Source of the DNA: Irpex lacteus
Lineage: Eukaryota; Basidiomycota; Agaricomycetes; Polyporales; Irpicaceae
Reading direction: 5' to 3'
DNA length: 64,000 nt
Assembly: GCA_001986395.2 (NCBI GenBank)
Contig: MQVO02000021.1
Span: 496,001-560,000 of the forward strand
The notes under the pieces are model-generated. The model was not told where the DNA came from and ran no database searches. It saw only the letters and a list, made by a program, of their open reading frames with translations. Below are positions 11,506 to 23,901 of this stretch, one piece after another. Position 1 is the stretch's first letter. Every line of letters begins with the position of its first letter. A program made the position numbers and the translations under genes.

Positions 11506-12916
11506 ATGCCTAAGGTCGAAATGCCCAATATGTCCGGCAAGACCATAGGCAAAGGACAGTTCAAACTGCTTAGCCCAATAGGCCGAGGCAGCTTCGGCAC
11601 CGTCTACAACGCGTTGGACATGTCGACGAAACCCCCTACACTGCGGGCAGTGAAGGTCGTTCGCAAATTAACTCAACGCGCCAACAACCAACTCAGAGAA
11701 ATCGTATTCCACAACGGCGTCTCGGATCACGAAAACGTCGTCACGTTCTACCATGCCTTCCAAGATGCCCGCTATCTGTATATTGTCCTCGACTTTTGCC
11801 CTGGAGGCGATATGTGGGGAGCGATTGCGGCAGGAGAGTACTGGAAGAATGACGAGTTATGTCGGAAGGTCTTCCTCAAGCTTATTGATGCTCTCGAGCA
11901 TTGTCACCGCAAAGGCATATACCATCGAGACCTAAAGCCGAATAACATACTCGTAGGCGAGGAGGCTTGGGAGGTGTATCTGTCCGACTTTGGTTTGGCT
12001 TCTCCGGGCAAGATAAGCCAAAGCTTTGGAGTTGGTACTACTCAGTTTAGAAGTCCAGGTGAGCTTTATTCTTTCGCTCTCTTCCTGCATGACCGTTCCT
12101 AACGTCATGATAGAGTGCAATAATTCTGGTGGTGCCTATAAGACATTTGATGCCGAGCGTAACGATATCTGGGCTCTTGGTGTCATCTTCGCCACTATAC
12201 TCGGAGGGCGTATGCCCTGGCACAAGGCATCGGAAGACGACGTCAACTACATTCGTCACATGCGTCATCCTCATTACCTTCGCCAAGTGCTCCCTATATC
12301 ACGCGAGGCGAACTTCATACTGCAACGTATTTTCCACCCATGCCCCGAGTACGCCCCCAGTCTCGATGACATTAGGCTAATGGTCAACGCGGCCAAGACT
12401 TTCTTCATGGATGATAGGGAGATCAGCCGCAGCAAACGTCTGCAGTACATCGCAGATAAATTTGTGGCCGCGCACCGTTTCGTGGAAGCTGCGATGGATG
12501 CTGAGTCCGATACTTCAGTGGACTCCGTCAACTCTCCTGAACGACAGCAGGGACTGCAGTCACATTCACTCGCCGCGATGGAGGAGGGGAGGATGCAACC
12601 GGAGGGAACACCCGCGCCGAAACCGTTTGTGTTTGGGATGATGCTCGCTCCCGGCGGGTCACCGGCGCTCTCCGCTCTCACGACGCCTCCATCACCCGCC
12701 ATTGTCGTGGACGATGCGCCTCCCATCACACCTCCCCAACCTCGTCTTACCCCACTCAAAGATATGGCTGCACCACCTAATGGAACATCGTCAACTCTCA
12801 TCACTTCAAAGGACTACGATCAAAAAGTGCACAAACACATGCGACCACACAATCCCCTTCGCCGCATATCGCGCTCAGTTAGGTCGTTGTTCAGGGGGCC
12901 TGGGAGAAGCGAGTAG
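11506..12916 (+). CDS. Ser/Thr protein kinase, RAN1/KSP1-like, first of a tandem pair
   Basis: Two exons, 11506-12058 and 12114-12916, give 451 residues. The kinase domain occupies about residues 20-300: glycine loop IGRGSFGTVYN, catalytic lysine in LRAVKVVRK, catalytic loop YHRDLKPNNIL, DFGLA, activation segment GTTQFRSPGE, and a DIWALGVIFATIL helix. All catalytic residues are present, so an active kinase is expected. After the kinase domain comes a helix (NAAKTFFMDD) shared with the next gene, then about 120 residues rich in Pro/Ser with several TPP and SP sites and a basic C-terminus (RRISRSVRSLFRG). Family placement is from the overall look of fungal RAN1/KSP1/SKS-type kinases and is tentative. 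The start at 11506 was chosen because it precedes the kinase domain by a short tail and follows the TATA box. Confidence 0.9.
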
Positions 12917-13470
12917 TCTCTAAGGCATAGAGTCATCCACTTCGAACTTCGTAATATGTGCAGGTCACTACGGACTTCGTTGAATTCATCACCTTCACAG
13001 TTAACTCACACGCTGACATCTACATGGTGTGCGCCACACAGCGGGGACGGAAGGTACAGTGATCATGATCTCACAACGATAGCTTCCGGGATCTAGCTTC
13101 TCGATCGTATGATCGACTTCCTGCGGCGAGCTGACTGGAGTGTACACTGAGATTCCCTAATGAGGCAATTCCGTCTGCTCTCGTCCGATCGATCAACGCG
13201 ATCGTTTAGCCGTGCCTTGTCTTCCCTGTGTGATCGTGTGGTAGCAAGTAGGTCCTATGGGCGAGTGCTGTATACATCCGCAGAGCTTTGCTACCGCCGT
13301 GTGTGATCGTTCCGCACTGTGTATGCTCGAAAACGTATAAATACCCCCCTCATCTGTCCATGGAATCCCCATCTTCATCACCACTACTCCTCAAGTGTAC
13401 AGGCTTACACTTGACTTCTCTGCCTCCTGCGTATTCTCCGCGTACTCTCGCTCTCATAACAACCCTCGTT
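12917..13470 (+). promoter_or_regulatory. Intergenic promoter of the second kinase, with TATA box
   Basis: No coding frame is convincing in this 554-bp gap. A TATA element (tataaata) begins at 13336 and is followed by a C-rich and then C/T-rich segment before the ATG at 13471. The upstream part carries many gatcg or cgatc words (about 13090-13315), including tcgatcgtatgatcga and gatcgatcaacgcgatcg, which may be regulatory sites. Confidence 0.5.
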
Positions 13471-14812
13471 ATGTCTCGCACTGCTCAAATGATGAACTTC
13501 ACCGGCCGCATTCTCGATTGCGGTCGGTACGAGCTCCTCCAGGTGCTCGGCACCGGAGCTTATGGAGTCGTCTACCGGGCCAATGACCTCAAAACCGCTG
13601 CGTCTGCTGGCAGCCCCGTTCCGGTGGCCATCAAGATCCTCGACAAGAGGCATTTTGATGGTCCCGCCGCCGAACGGGTCAGACGTGAGGTCGTCCTCCA
13701 TCATGTCGTCAACGAACATCCCAACGTTGTCTCGATGCGTCACACCTTCGAGGACACGATGTTCGTGTATATCGTGATGGACTATTGCCCCGGGGGCGAT
13801 CTGTTCACACGTATATCAGACGACAAGATGTTCTTCAGGAACGATGACTTGGTCAAGTCGGTGTTCTTGAAGATTGTGGACGCCGTGGCGTTCTGCCACG
13901 AAAAGCGCGTTTATCACCGCGACCTCAAGCCTGATAACATCCTTTGTTCGAAGGATGGTTCCCAGGTGTACGTTTCTGACTTCGGCCTGTGCACCAGTGG
14001 CCTGGTCAGTACGACGTGGGGGTGTGGATCCGCGCCCTATATGAGTCCAGGTATGTGCAGCTGCATTTCAGTACAGTTTCAAATCAGACGTTAACCTTTT
14101 CCTCACAGAATGTGTTGGTAAGGATGCGGGCTATTTGCCTTACTCCAACCAAACCAGCGACATCTGGTCTCTGGGTGTCATTCTGGTCAACATGATTTCC
14201 AGTCGCACTCCCTGGCAAAAAGCGATCACGTCAGACGACTGCTTCTGCGATTTCTTGCTCAACGAGGACTATCTCCTCAGGATGTTACCCATCTCTGAGG
14301 AGGTGAACGCCCTCTTGCGCAAGTTATTCACATACGAGCCCAGCGAGCGTATCGACCTGGATACGCTGCGCTCGGAGATCATTGCAATCCCGACGTTCTT
14401 CATGAACGACGAGGAGCTTGCGCGTGCAGGGGATTCTGTTCGGAGTGTTGCAGCTTCGCTCGGCGTCCACGTTAAACCCGCCAAGGGTGCGCAGACTGCC
14501 AAAAAGAGCGTTGTAATCCATAGCATCCCCATCAGACAACCCCGTGGTCCTCCACCGCGATGCGATGATCTCCCCGTGCCCTCGCTCGACATTACCGACG
14601 CTAATTCGAGCTCGCCGATGTCGAGTATGGGACCGGTTACTCCGGGCTCGGATGCTGCTCAGCGCGAGACCTTCCTTCCTGAGCTGCAAAAGCAGCTCGA
14701 AGGTGTCGAGCTAGCAGGGTTGACCAAGGATGAAAAGATGCCGCGTGCGCCTCGTTTCAGGCTCTTTGCCCGGGCGTTGGCGGCATCTGTTCCTGTTCCT
14801 GCATCACGCTAG
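13471..14812 (+). CDS. Ser/Thr protein kinase, second of the tandem pair
   Basis: Two exons, 13471-14050 and 14109-14812, give 427 residues. Kinase motifs are complete: LGTGAYGVVYRA, PVAIKILDK, YHRDLKPDNIL, SDFGLCTSG, GSAPYMSPGE and DIWSLGVILVNMI. The domain is the same length as that of the upstream kinase. Both have a single intron at the same codon, between SPG and the following Glu, and both end the catalytic region with an almost identical TFFM(D/N)D helix and an ELAR/EISR segment. This points to tandem duplication followed by divergence, mainly in the Pro/Ser-rich C-terminal tails. The tail here ends in a basic FRLFARALAASVP segment. Catalytic residues are intact; substrates are unknown. 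Confidence 0.9.
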
Positions 14813-15815
14813 TCGTGGTATGGGTGAGTTTGGGCTATGCTTCGGCTTAGTCCAGACTTGTGTTTGCTCTGCACCATCCATGGGGCAACACAAAACCACT
14901 GTCTTTATTCATTATTTATGCGTCTGTATTGCGCCAGTCGTAGTCAGACAATATACCACCACTCATTCGGGTTACCAAAGCTTACCGCGTGAACTTGATG
15001 TCTTCGCCCGATTCCATGAAAGGTGGATCCCTATCAAGGTGCGATACCGAATTAAACTATGCTTCATGGTCCGCAAGGGACCCAGTCTCATGCATATCGA
15101 TGGAGAGCTTCATGCTGTACTCAAATAAACCTTGAACCTGAAAAAGTGAAAGCTTAGTTATAAAGGAGTCCCAGTTACGTGGAAAACTTACTCACTTACT
15201 CGTCAAGAGACGCAGTGTCCTGAAGACAACGAAGTCGAAACCGATATCCAATAGCCTGAGGGGGCGCAACTTGATTCGATCAATGTGCTACAGAGGTATT
15301 ACAAGGTGCCAGAGTGGGATTGCATGACAAACTGGACGATAGGGGGTTGGTTCCATAGCGATGGCAAAACGGGACAATGGTGCAGCGATGTCGAATGTGC
15401 GAGTACGAAAGATGCAGGATGCGAAAAGGCGGTACTTGCCACGGAGAGTATACTATCCACTACAGGTGAATAACAAACAGAAGGCATTAAACATAAACAG
15501 TGGTTAAGACCAGAACATGAAAACATAACTCGTTATGCGAAAAAACGGGATGCGATGATGCGGGGATGCGGGGATGCAGGAAAGCCGTGACATGGATATG
15601 CAGATTCGAGAGCGAATTGGGATGGGATGGACGGAGAGGTGGGTTTGTGTTGTGATATGATGCGAATAACTAGTCGGGGATTCCACGAGAACGAAAGAGA
15701 ACGACGAACGAACGAAAACTGGTACGATTCTGAGTCGAGTCCTTGAGCTCCTTTGTCCTTTGTGCATAGCTCGGAAACTCGGAAAATGCGGGTAGCGAGA
15801 AAAACGGATCAACGA
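14813..15815. other. Convergent intergenic region between kinase 2 and the RING/RRM gene
   Basis: This 1-kb stretch should hold the 3' ends of both flanking transcripts. Frames of 60-130 codons are present on both strands but have low-complexity, UTR-like composition. A short run of gatgcgggg-type repeats (about 15554-15577) and a GAACGAAC-rich run (about 15690-15720) are visible. No gene is called. Confidence 0.5.
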
Positions 15816-18505
15816 TCAAGGAAAGTCGGATAGACGTTTGATAAGAGCTTCGACGATTTGGGTATCGACGCCAAACTCTTTCGCAAGGTCGCCATAGGAC
15901 TTGGCACCATTACCACTTCCACTGCTGGGAGCGACCGTGGTGTTGCCTTTTCGACTAGACTGTAAAGGAGCCACGCGCATGGAGGACATAGAGTCTGGGG
16001 TAGCCGATGACCTACGCGAGCTGATAGGGGAGGAGGTCGACTGTGGAAGCGCGGCTTCCAGTATATCTGAAAGCCTGCTCATCTGCTCAGCAGTGAAGGC
16101 TGAAGGAGCGAAGAGAGTGATCAGCACGTCTTCCAGAATAAAATTCATGCACAGAAAGTGCAACTGACCTTGACAGTCCATAGCAGCACGGACCACCTGA
16201 GTCATCAAGCTTGTCCACTCGGAGAAGGGATTTCCGTCGATTTTTGCTACAAGAGCGGTCACAGCAGCGTGTGTCATATCTGCCAACCCCACCGCCCGTT
16301 AGTAAGCATTGATTTCAAATTGGGAGCGACTCTGAATGATACGTACCGTAAAGCGTATCTCTAAGGTTACCAGACCAAAACACTTTGCTGTCGTCGTCGG
16401 ACGGGATTTTCGAAAGAATGCTGATTAACGAGTGGAAGGGAAGGGAGGGGACCTTCAAGAATGGGCTCTATAGAGAGCGTTAGCGGATGTACATACATCA
16501 ACTGGTGGACTTACGTCTGGAGACCGGATAAGATGGAGAAGTGACTTGAGCTCGGCGTCAGAGATAAGCCCGTGCTGCAGAGCCGCGATGACCCGCTCGT
16601 TGTCTAGCCCAGCGAGGGACGGCCTCGCGCCGTCAAAGGAACCTTGCCAGGATGGGAACAACTGCAAGCGTATGTTAGGTATCAATTCAAACTATGAGTT
16701 TGAGTCGATATGCCTACCGATCGCATGAGCTCCTCTTGGTTGCTTCTGGTGACGGTAACGCCGCGAGCACGTTTGCCCTTGCCGAGTACAGAATTTTGTG
16801 AAGTCCTCAAAGCAGCTTTAGCAGCGTCTGCGCTGGCCATCTCCACAAAGGCATGGCTCAAAGTTTTACCCTTGCGATCGAGCAATACATGCACTCGCTC
16901 GACAGGTTGTTTGAGCCATGCAATGATGGCGGGCGGAGTGATGTCCTGCAATGCATCGTTAGAGTGGCCATTCAAGGACTGTGACAAACGAGAACATACC
17001 CAAGGAACATTGTCAATGCGAAGAACAGCACGATCACCAGTGCGAGCAGAATTGCCTTGCGAGCGTCCAGCCTTACCACCGGAGACGGGAGTCGAAGATC
17101 CCTGCGCTCTGTCGATGAAATCTAGGAAGCCAGAGTCCAGAGGCTCCGGCATGAACGATCCCATCTGAGGCGGCGGTGTCTTCAGATGACCCTCTGTGTT
17201 GGGCAAGCAAATCTTCTGCAGTTTGAAATCGTTGACCTTGGCTTTGCAAACAGCGCACTCCATATCCTTTTCTCCCACGATATTCAACGCGCTCGTCAGA
17301 CACCCTGAGCAGAGAGGGTGAGTGCAGGGGTCTAGGATAGCAAGCGATCCACTGGAGGATCCACAGACAGAACATGCAGGTGAACTCGGCGGGCTTGGAG
17401 GAGGCGCTGCGCGAGGAGGCTCGAACGCAGCCAAAACAGGCATTGAATGGGCTTCCTGGTACATCTCAGATAGTTCAGACATATCGAAGGGATCTTGAAA
17501 ATGCAGTGGAAGAGTCTGTGATTGTATGCGGGCAGCCATCGCAGAGGAGGGGAAATCTTCAAGGTACGGCATATACTCGTCTTCGTCGATGTCGCACAGA
17601 TCGGAGACCTGAGGAAAGAAGTAAAGGTGTTCAAATACAGCGCCGTATCAACAAGCATAATGCAGAGCATACCTGTCCGAAACCTGGCCTACGACGAGTT
17701 TGGGCGGGATCTGTCACGGTGCCGCGAAGTCGGAACTTGCTGAGAAGATCGGGGTTTGGCGGCGGAGTGTTGAGGAAAGCCGGGGACAGCGCAAACGACT
17801 GGGCTCGGGGGCCGCGTGCGGGTGTCGACATCTGCACTGGACTAGCAATGGGACCCAGACTCATGCTGGGAGCCTGAGGAAGTGCCTGGGTAAATGCACG
17901 CGCACGACGCTGGGTGGACAGGAATGGCGCGGGTAATAGGGCTATGATGGCGCTTAACGATGGGCAATATGAAGTGAATGTATGCGCTCACCTTTGTCGG
18001 TAGCGAAGAAGCTCGAAGTATCGAGATCCACATCGCCATCGTCTGTATAGCAGTCAGATACAAGCAAGTAATCCGTGAAAAGCAGCATATATGCACCTTC
18101 ATCGTCCGCAAAACGCGAATCCTCGTTTAGTCCGACTCGGATGCCGTGTTCGTGGGCGCGATTGCGCCAGTTGTCTGTAGCATCGGCAGTGCTTTTCCTG
18201 CCCTTCGCGTGAAAACTCTGCTCGGGTGATAGGGAAAGACTGTGACGTCTGTTCGCTGCCGCAGACGAAGGGGTAGCTAAAGACGAAGCTGTGGAGGTAG
18301 AGAAGGATCGGATACTGAGAGGGGTATACGGTGATGCGAACGATGCGGCGGGGGTATACGGAGAGCTCTGAAGCTGTCGATGCGCTCGCTGCATAACCCG
18401 CTGCGGCGTCGCGGGCTGTGTGCGGTCAGACTTGCTGCGAATGACGGCCGGTGAAGTCGGTGCCGACGCTGGAACCGCCGGGTGTTGCTGCTGTTGCTTC
18501 GCCAT
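15816..18505 (-). CDS. RING-finger plus RNA-recognition-motif protein
   Basis: A multi-exon gene of roughly 730 residues. The N-terminus is polyGln/Pro/Ser-rich (MAKQQQQHPAVP). A Ser/Pro-rich region follows, an intron at about 18092-18039 (minus) joins DDE to DDGDVDLD, and after another intron comes FLSTQRRARAFTQALPQAPS. A C4/C3HC4-type RING runs from about 17450 to 17240: CSVC, CTHPLCSGC, CAVC. A canonical-looking RRM follows (AVLRIDNVPW | DITPPAIIAWL, HAFVEM). The C-terminal half is helical (NERVIAALQHGLISDAELKSL, FSEWTSLMTQVVRAAMDCQ) and ends in KSYGDLAKEFGVDTQIVEALI. RING plus RRM suggests an RNA-binding ubiquitin ligase or scaffold of post-transcriptional control; the partner is unknown. 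An in-frame upstream ATG exists at 18646; 18505 was preferred because the extension is compositionally odd. Confidence 0.85.
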
Positions 18506-19627
18506 TTTATTGTCGCGTGTAGGGTGCTGCTCGTTGTCTTGATATGTGTTTCGTGTCCAGGGGTCGTGAGAGAGGAGGGCGGCGTCGTCGTCGGTGTCGT
18601 CGTGGTTGTGGTTCAAACAGCCCTTCCACGCGAGGCGTGGGAACATTCGGGCCCAAAACTTGGATCGCGAGCATCATGTGACCGTGCTCGCACGAAGGAG
18701 AGCCTGGAGAGGGCAACCGTCAACGCCGCGTAGCATCAATATTTGGGTACGAACTTGGTCAGAGCCGCATATGTAGAGGTCTATGGGATAAGTGCGTATT
18801 TGTGGAAATGATAAATTCAGGAGAACATACCGCGAAGACACTCAGGCGAAATGAAATCAGGAACTGGAGTATGAGCGCTTAGATGGACGGAAGAGTCCCA
18901 ATAAGGCTATTGTTGTATTCAGCCGATATTTATGAAGGGCCACTTAATACGACGTGTGTATCTTTGTATACACCTGAGTCTCACGGCTTACCGTGGTTTT
19001 ATATGCTGCCGTGATATTTTAACTCTGAGGCAGGTGCTGACCTTACGAGGCACCAAGTAGTACTTATACAGTCATTGCCAGTGCGTCACAGGCCAAGAAG
19101 TCAACCAGATCTATCAAGTATGAAGGAATCATGTAGGGGGCATGATTTCAATTGTTTTGTGCACGGAGTAGTCTATGAGTACTGACTGATATGTTCTATT
19201 TAAAGCTCTGTTTCTCTCCGGGTCTGTAAACGCGTTATTCTCATGCCTCTCTCATGAGTAGTATCATCTACTCGTGGTGATGAATGGTCAGATATAGATA
19301 GCTAACTCACATCAGTATGCAATTGAACTCTAATGTAGAGGGTTACAGAAGCCCGGGCTTCAAGGAAACTCTCAGCATGCCAGCATCTACCAACGCACAA
19401 CGCCCACATCCGAGCCTATCTTTGGTAAAGGAGTGTCAATAATATCCATACTTATAATACTGCTTTGTACATGCGTTCAACATACAATAGAGGAAATGAT
19501 CATGAGCAACATCAAATAAGTATCAAACTTCAGACAGATTGCAGCATCGTCGACTCGTAAATATTGCTCTTCGTGCACATTGGGGCAGTCTCCCCAAATC
19601 ATACTACTCCCGCCTTGACTGTCGTAT
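18506..19627. other. Intergenic region upstream of the RING/RRM gene
   Basis: About 1.1 kb that should contain the RING/RRM promoter (right after 18505) and the 3' end of the DUF6534 gene (near 19600). An in-frame but unlikely N-terminal extension of the RING/RRM gene reaches 18646. Beyond that both strands have only short frames and the sequence is AT-richer. Nothing else is called. Confidence 0.5.
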
Positions 19628-21710
19628 CTAAAATGCTCGAGTCGGTAGGCTCACCAGTAGAAAGCCCATTCTCTTCCTAAGTACAGGGACATTTGTAAAT
19701 ATATGGTGTGCTAGTATCCGAAGTAAATGCGCACTTACCCAAGCATCCGAAGTAATCTTGGTCTCTCTGAAAACTTGGACCGTAGTCTGAAAGTTGGCCA
19801 TCGTCAGTATCTCAGTTACGTCTACTACCATGTCGAATCTTACCGGGGAGCGAGAGGTACGGCTATTTGACAACGCAGTGAGCTGCAGAGACATCCCGTT
19901 TTGTGATACCGCATTTCGAATGCTGTTCCTAGCGTTCAACCTGTCCACCGTACGATAAGTTAGTGACATAAGATGATTCTGTTATGGCACATACATAGTG
20001 AGCATTGATATGGCATATACTAATGACAATGATAGATATCAGCACGATGGAATGAGTAATGTGGTATAGAGTCCCATGCACTCACACTTGGCGACTATTT
20101 GTAGGACCCCGCTGTATGCGGCGGAGGTCTTCGCTGTATTATACTGCAGCACAGTCAAGCCGTGAGTAGCAGAAAGAAGGGAAAAAAACGACCCAAAGAT
20201 CTCACCACAATGCAGACGATAACAGAGGCTATCCTGTCGACGGATCATTATTATATAAATCAAACTTACGATAACTTCATACTTACACTGTCAGAGCACC
20301 AGCGGTGATGGCGGAGTACGTCAGCATCAAGAGGATATGTTTAGTGCTCCTGCTGCGTGATGAATGACTTTGATTCATTGGTCAGCGAGTTACTCTTACC
20401 TCGCATGTGCGAATGCACGGCTTTTGGTGTTGAAATGGTACACCAGCAGAGCAGCAATCGCAGCGTCGACAACGATATTGAAGCTGTATGTCAAATTGGC
20501 ATACAACTGCGAATGAAACCCGAAGCCATGAGTGCAGTGCTGACAATGTAACGACGAGTAGAGAGACTAACTGAAAATCCCTTTGCCGACACCAGTCCAG
20601 CCCATGTATCAGACGTACATCTGCCATGTGGACAAACGGCGGAGTTGAGTGATTTCACTCTGGCAAGCTCTTTAAACCACTGTCAGGACTCACGTATACG
20701 CAACTGATCCTAGGTTGGGGGTAATCGACGTCAACACGGCGAATAGTATTTGTACATACTTCAGCGATGTCGATGAAGTGTGACTTACTGAAGCCGATAC
20801 CTAAAGTCGGGTAAGTGAACCGTGAGCACATTCAAGTCTCCCGACAAGTGAATACTAACCGATACGAGCTGCTTCCACAACGAGCTAATTTTCCGGTCAG
20901 CAACGCAAGATGATCAACAGTCTCGCATATCACGGCGCTCACCAGAACAAGGAGAATGACCAAACTTTGACTGACTGTCCGCACAATAAATGCCAATCAG
21001 TTACGCCAATCTTTTGATGTGGCGTTCTGTACTCACCTTTCCAGAGCCTATAGATGTAATATCTGAGCACAATATTCAGTTAGTAGTAATCCTATTATTG
21101 TCCGCGTCGTTTTATGACTTACAATTGTACAGTGATGCCAATCATGTGCTAGACGAGCGGGTCTGGATTAAGCGGTGGCAGCCATTGTAAGGTAATGTCA
21201 AACTCGCCTCCAAGAAGATGATTGCCTTGAGTTATCAGTGGAGATGTCGATATTTCAGGAATCCGTGTACTATAATCATTTTGAAATTACGCACTGCAAC
21301 ACTCCTAAAAAATCAGAGAGATGCAATAAATGAACAGAGATTACACACCATATAATGGTCAGCTCTTTGGCTGGTTCCGTAACAAAGAGGACGAGGTACG
21401 AGTAGAGCATGTGCATGCATGCAGCAGCGTGCAAAGATTCCAGTACACTATAACAATAATGTCAGTTCATGGTACATGCAGTTGAATACGAGGGAAACGT
21501 ACCACAGAAGAAGAACCACCATTTTGAGGGCAAGAGGGTCACGATACGTGGCGAAGTAGTGATAGACCTGAGCACAGAAGATACCATACAGTCTATGTGG
21601 CGATGAGAACGAAGACTCTGAGAGGACGAGGATGCAGAGGCTTACATGAATACAAAGAAAATCAGAATAAAGAATGACCCAAGGAAAGACTCGATAGTGA
21701 AGCCCTCCAT
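19628..21710 (-). CDS. DUF6534-type multi-pass membrane protein (copy 1)
   Basis: Start at 21710 (MEGFTIESFLGSFFIL), spliced across a GTAAGC..TAG intron so that FFVFI joins LYGIFCAQVYHYF. The next pieces read TYRDPLALKMVVLLLW, then ESLHAAACMHMLYSYLVL with FVTEPAKELTIIW, followed by several short exons through 19.9-21.3 kb. The conserved C-terminal signature appears as YAISMLTM | LNARNSIR split by an intron, the same split as in the copy at 58.2 kb. The last exon is LNARNSIR through a tail ending at 19628. The family has about seven helices and is abundant in mushrooms; its role is unknown (sometimes discussed as receptor-like). Middle exon borders are not fully resolved, but all recognised signatures are intact, so the gene is probably functional. 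Confidence 0.75.
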
Positions 21711-23901
21711 GGCGGGGGCCTGGATATCGATGCAGTGATGATCTAGTGAAAACTTGACTGCCGCTTATATCACTTTCGAAAGCTGTGAAGTGGGATGCAT
21801 AAGTCAAATGTCCCGAGGCACTGCTGAATGATGAGCGTGCCAGTAACGTTAAACACCGTGGCTTAATTTCGAGGGCTCCAGCACCTATCCCTCGGCGAGG
21901 TAGTACCGCACCCGATGCTGATTCTCTCAGGCCATACACCGACAGTAAAATCGAAGTAGTTTTAAAGTTAATAGCAAGCGGCGACGCACTGATACGTGAC
22001 TGAGAAGCAACCTTGATGATGCACCTATCTGATCTCCCAATTCATTATGAGCTGTGCATTTTTATGCTCTGGACAACGAGAAACGCGCACCAAAACGTCC
22101 GAGTCGTCAATTAACTTCGACTGCCATGCACCGCATGCCACAATCAACGAGGTCTGATCACGTTTCGGTAGAAGTGTTTTGTTGTGCTCTTTGCGTAAGG
22201 ACTATCTGCGGGGTACAGTGGACCTGGCGGTATCGTGCTTGACCATGTTGCCCAAGGGGGCCACACAACCCAATCGGAGCTCTGCTCACAATACTGCTCG
22301 CAAATAATACTTCGCAGTAGTCCACCAGCAAGGGTTTCACTAGGACGTTCCATCATTTCATTAAAGTGCATGGAAACACATCTTCGCGGGGTACTCGCTC
22401 TAAACGCTGCAGCTTTGACGGCGGGCGTGGGTTGAGCGCTTATTGCAGTGAAGGCTCAGGCCTCAGGCTCTATCATTCTCCAAAGCTTCCATTAGGGGAA
22501 GCTTCACGCATCGCGACGGGCTTGCTTTCTATATCTGTATGATGACAATAGATATAAGTAGATAAATCGCGCGCCTGAGACACTGTTACTGCGCACTTAC
22601 ATACGATAAGCAACGTCCGGCGAGTACTCCGAGCTCAGGCTGTCAGAATATTATGTGAGAGTTTGAGTTCAATGAGACGGCATGGGGTGTGAACGTTGTG
22701 AACACTTATGATGTGTACTGTAGAAGACTGCTGCTTCCATCATCCACGTCAATACAAAATTAGAATGCTCAGGATGCTCACTCAGCTCTGGTCCAGCCCG
22801 TGTGTGTGCCGTGCCGGTCGTATTCTTGAAGGCTGCCCAGCATGCGCTCAGTCTGATGTAAAACCATGTAAATTGCCCGGGTTCCATTATAAGTAGTAAT
22901 ATAACATATAGCAATTTGCACCACTTACTAGTACTTGGTATTGAGCACTTACGGAAGGCTCTTCCCTTTGGTTTCAGGCTGCCAAACCTCCCGGTACGTA
23001 CCCTAGGTTAATTGAGACATGTCCGAAGAGCCCAAGGCATGTAATGACCCGGAACATAACAGCTGTATATGGGCAATGCAAGAGCAGTGCCAGTGTCGCC
23101 GATTTGTATCAGTCGTAGTACTGGTCTAAGTCGAAGTTGATATCGATTGACAGATCTGAGAGCCTCAGACTAGAAGCGCCCTCCTACTATCACCGTGATT
23201 CTCACAGTGATCATGTCCACGAGAGTGCTCGCTTTCAAGGGGTTACTTACGCCCCGTTGACTGGACAAGTCATCGTAAATGTGCACAGTTGTACATGCAT
23301 GCGGAATTTGCCGTATCTTACGACGGTACTGAACTTTATCGCTCACTTGAACAACACTATTATACACTTACATGCATACTAGTACTTGACCGTACGTCAA
23401 ATACCTTTGGCGGTTCAAGTTCTTCCAACAGGCGATTATTCAGAAGCAAGTTGATGCACAAGCAATTGCAATTGCTCTAAGGTTATTCCGCCATGATGTA
23501 CGATAGCCTGAGGGTGCTGTTTGTAAGTAACTTACATACTGTCCGACAGAATCAAGTTTCAGTTTTTCCGCTCAGGTCAAACATACTGGATAGACCTCGA
23601 GCGCTGCGGCACCTTCGGGGTATGCCCAGGCCCCTAATACACAAACAGAAGGATGGAAACCGTGTTCGATATCACGTCGATCAATAAACGTGTGTCTACG
23701 ATATATTTAGGAAGGCTCATGCACTGACAAAGCCCTCATTCCAGTGCTACCGCCGTGATCTCAAGGTCCGAAGTCATCATACACAGACCTGGATATCCTA
23801 GTCAGACTCGACGAGAAATCTCAACAACGGCACGTTATATACAAAGTAACAAGACAATGTGAACTCTGGGACATCAGATGAACCGGTTACAATCATGGAT
23901 A
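21711..23901. other. Gene-poor stretch, no supported gene
   Basis: 2.2 kb with only short frames on both strands. Splice-like GTAAGT and ACAG signals are frequent on the minus strand (22.6-23.5 kb), which may reflect a decayed multi-exon gene. One short minus-strand frame near 22960-23000 reads VWQPETKGKSLP, resembling the PETKG signature of sugar transporters, but nothing around it supports a transporter. The first few hundred bases include the promoter of the DUF6534 gene. Confidence 0.4.

Noticed and set aside
18506..18646. N-terminal extension of the RING/RRM protein to an ATG at 18646
   Set aside because: In frame, but the extra 47 residues (His/Asp-rich, no conserved pattern) look like translated 5' UTR; it remains an alternative.
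22955..23005. PETKGKS-like peptide on the minus strand suggesting a sugar transporter C-terminus
   Set aside because: Only about a dozen residues match, no transmembrane helices or further transporter motifs can be assembled around it, so chance similarity is likely.
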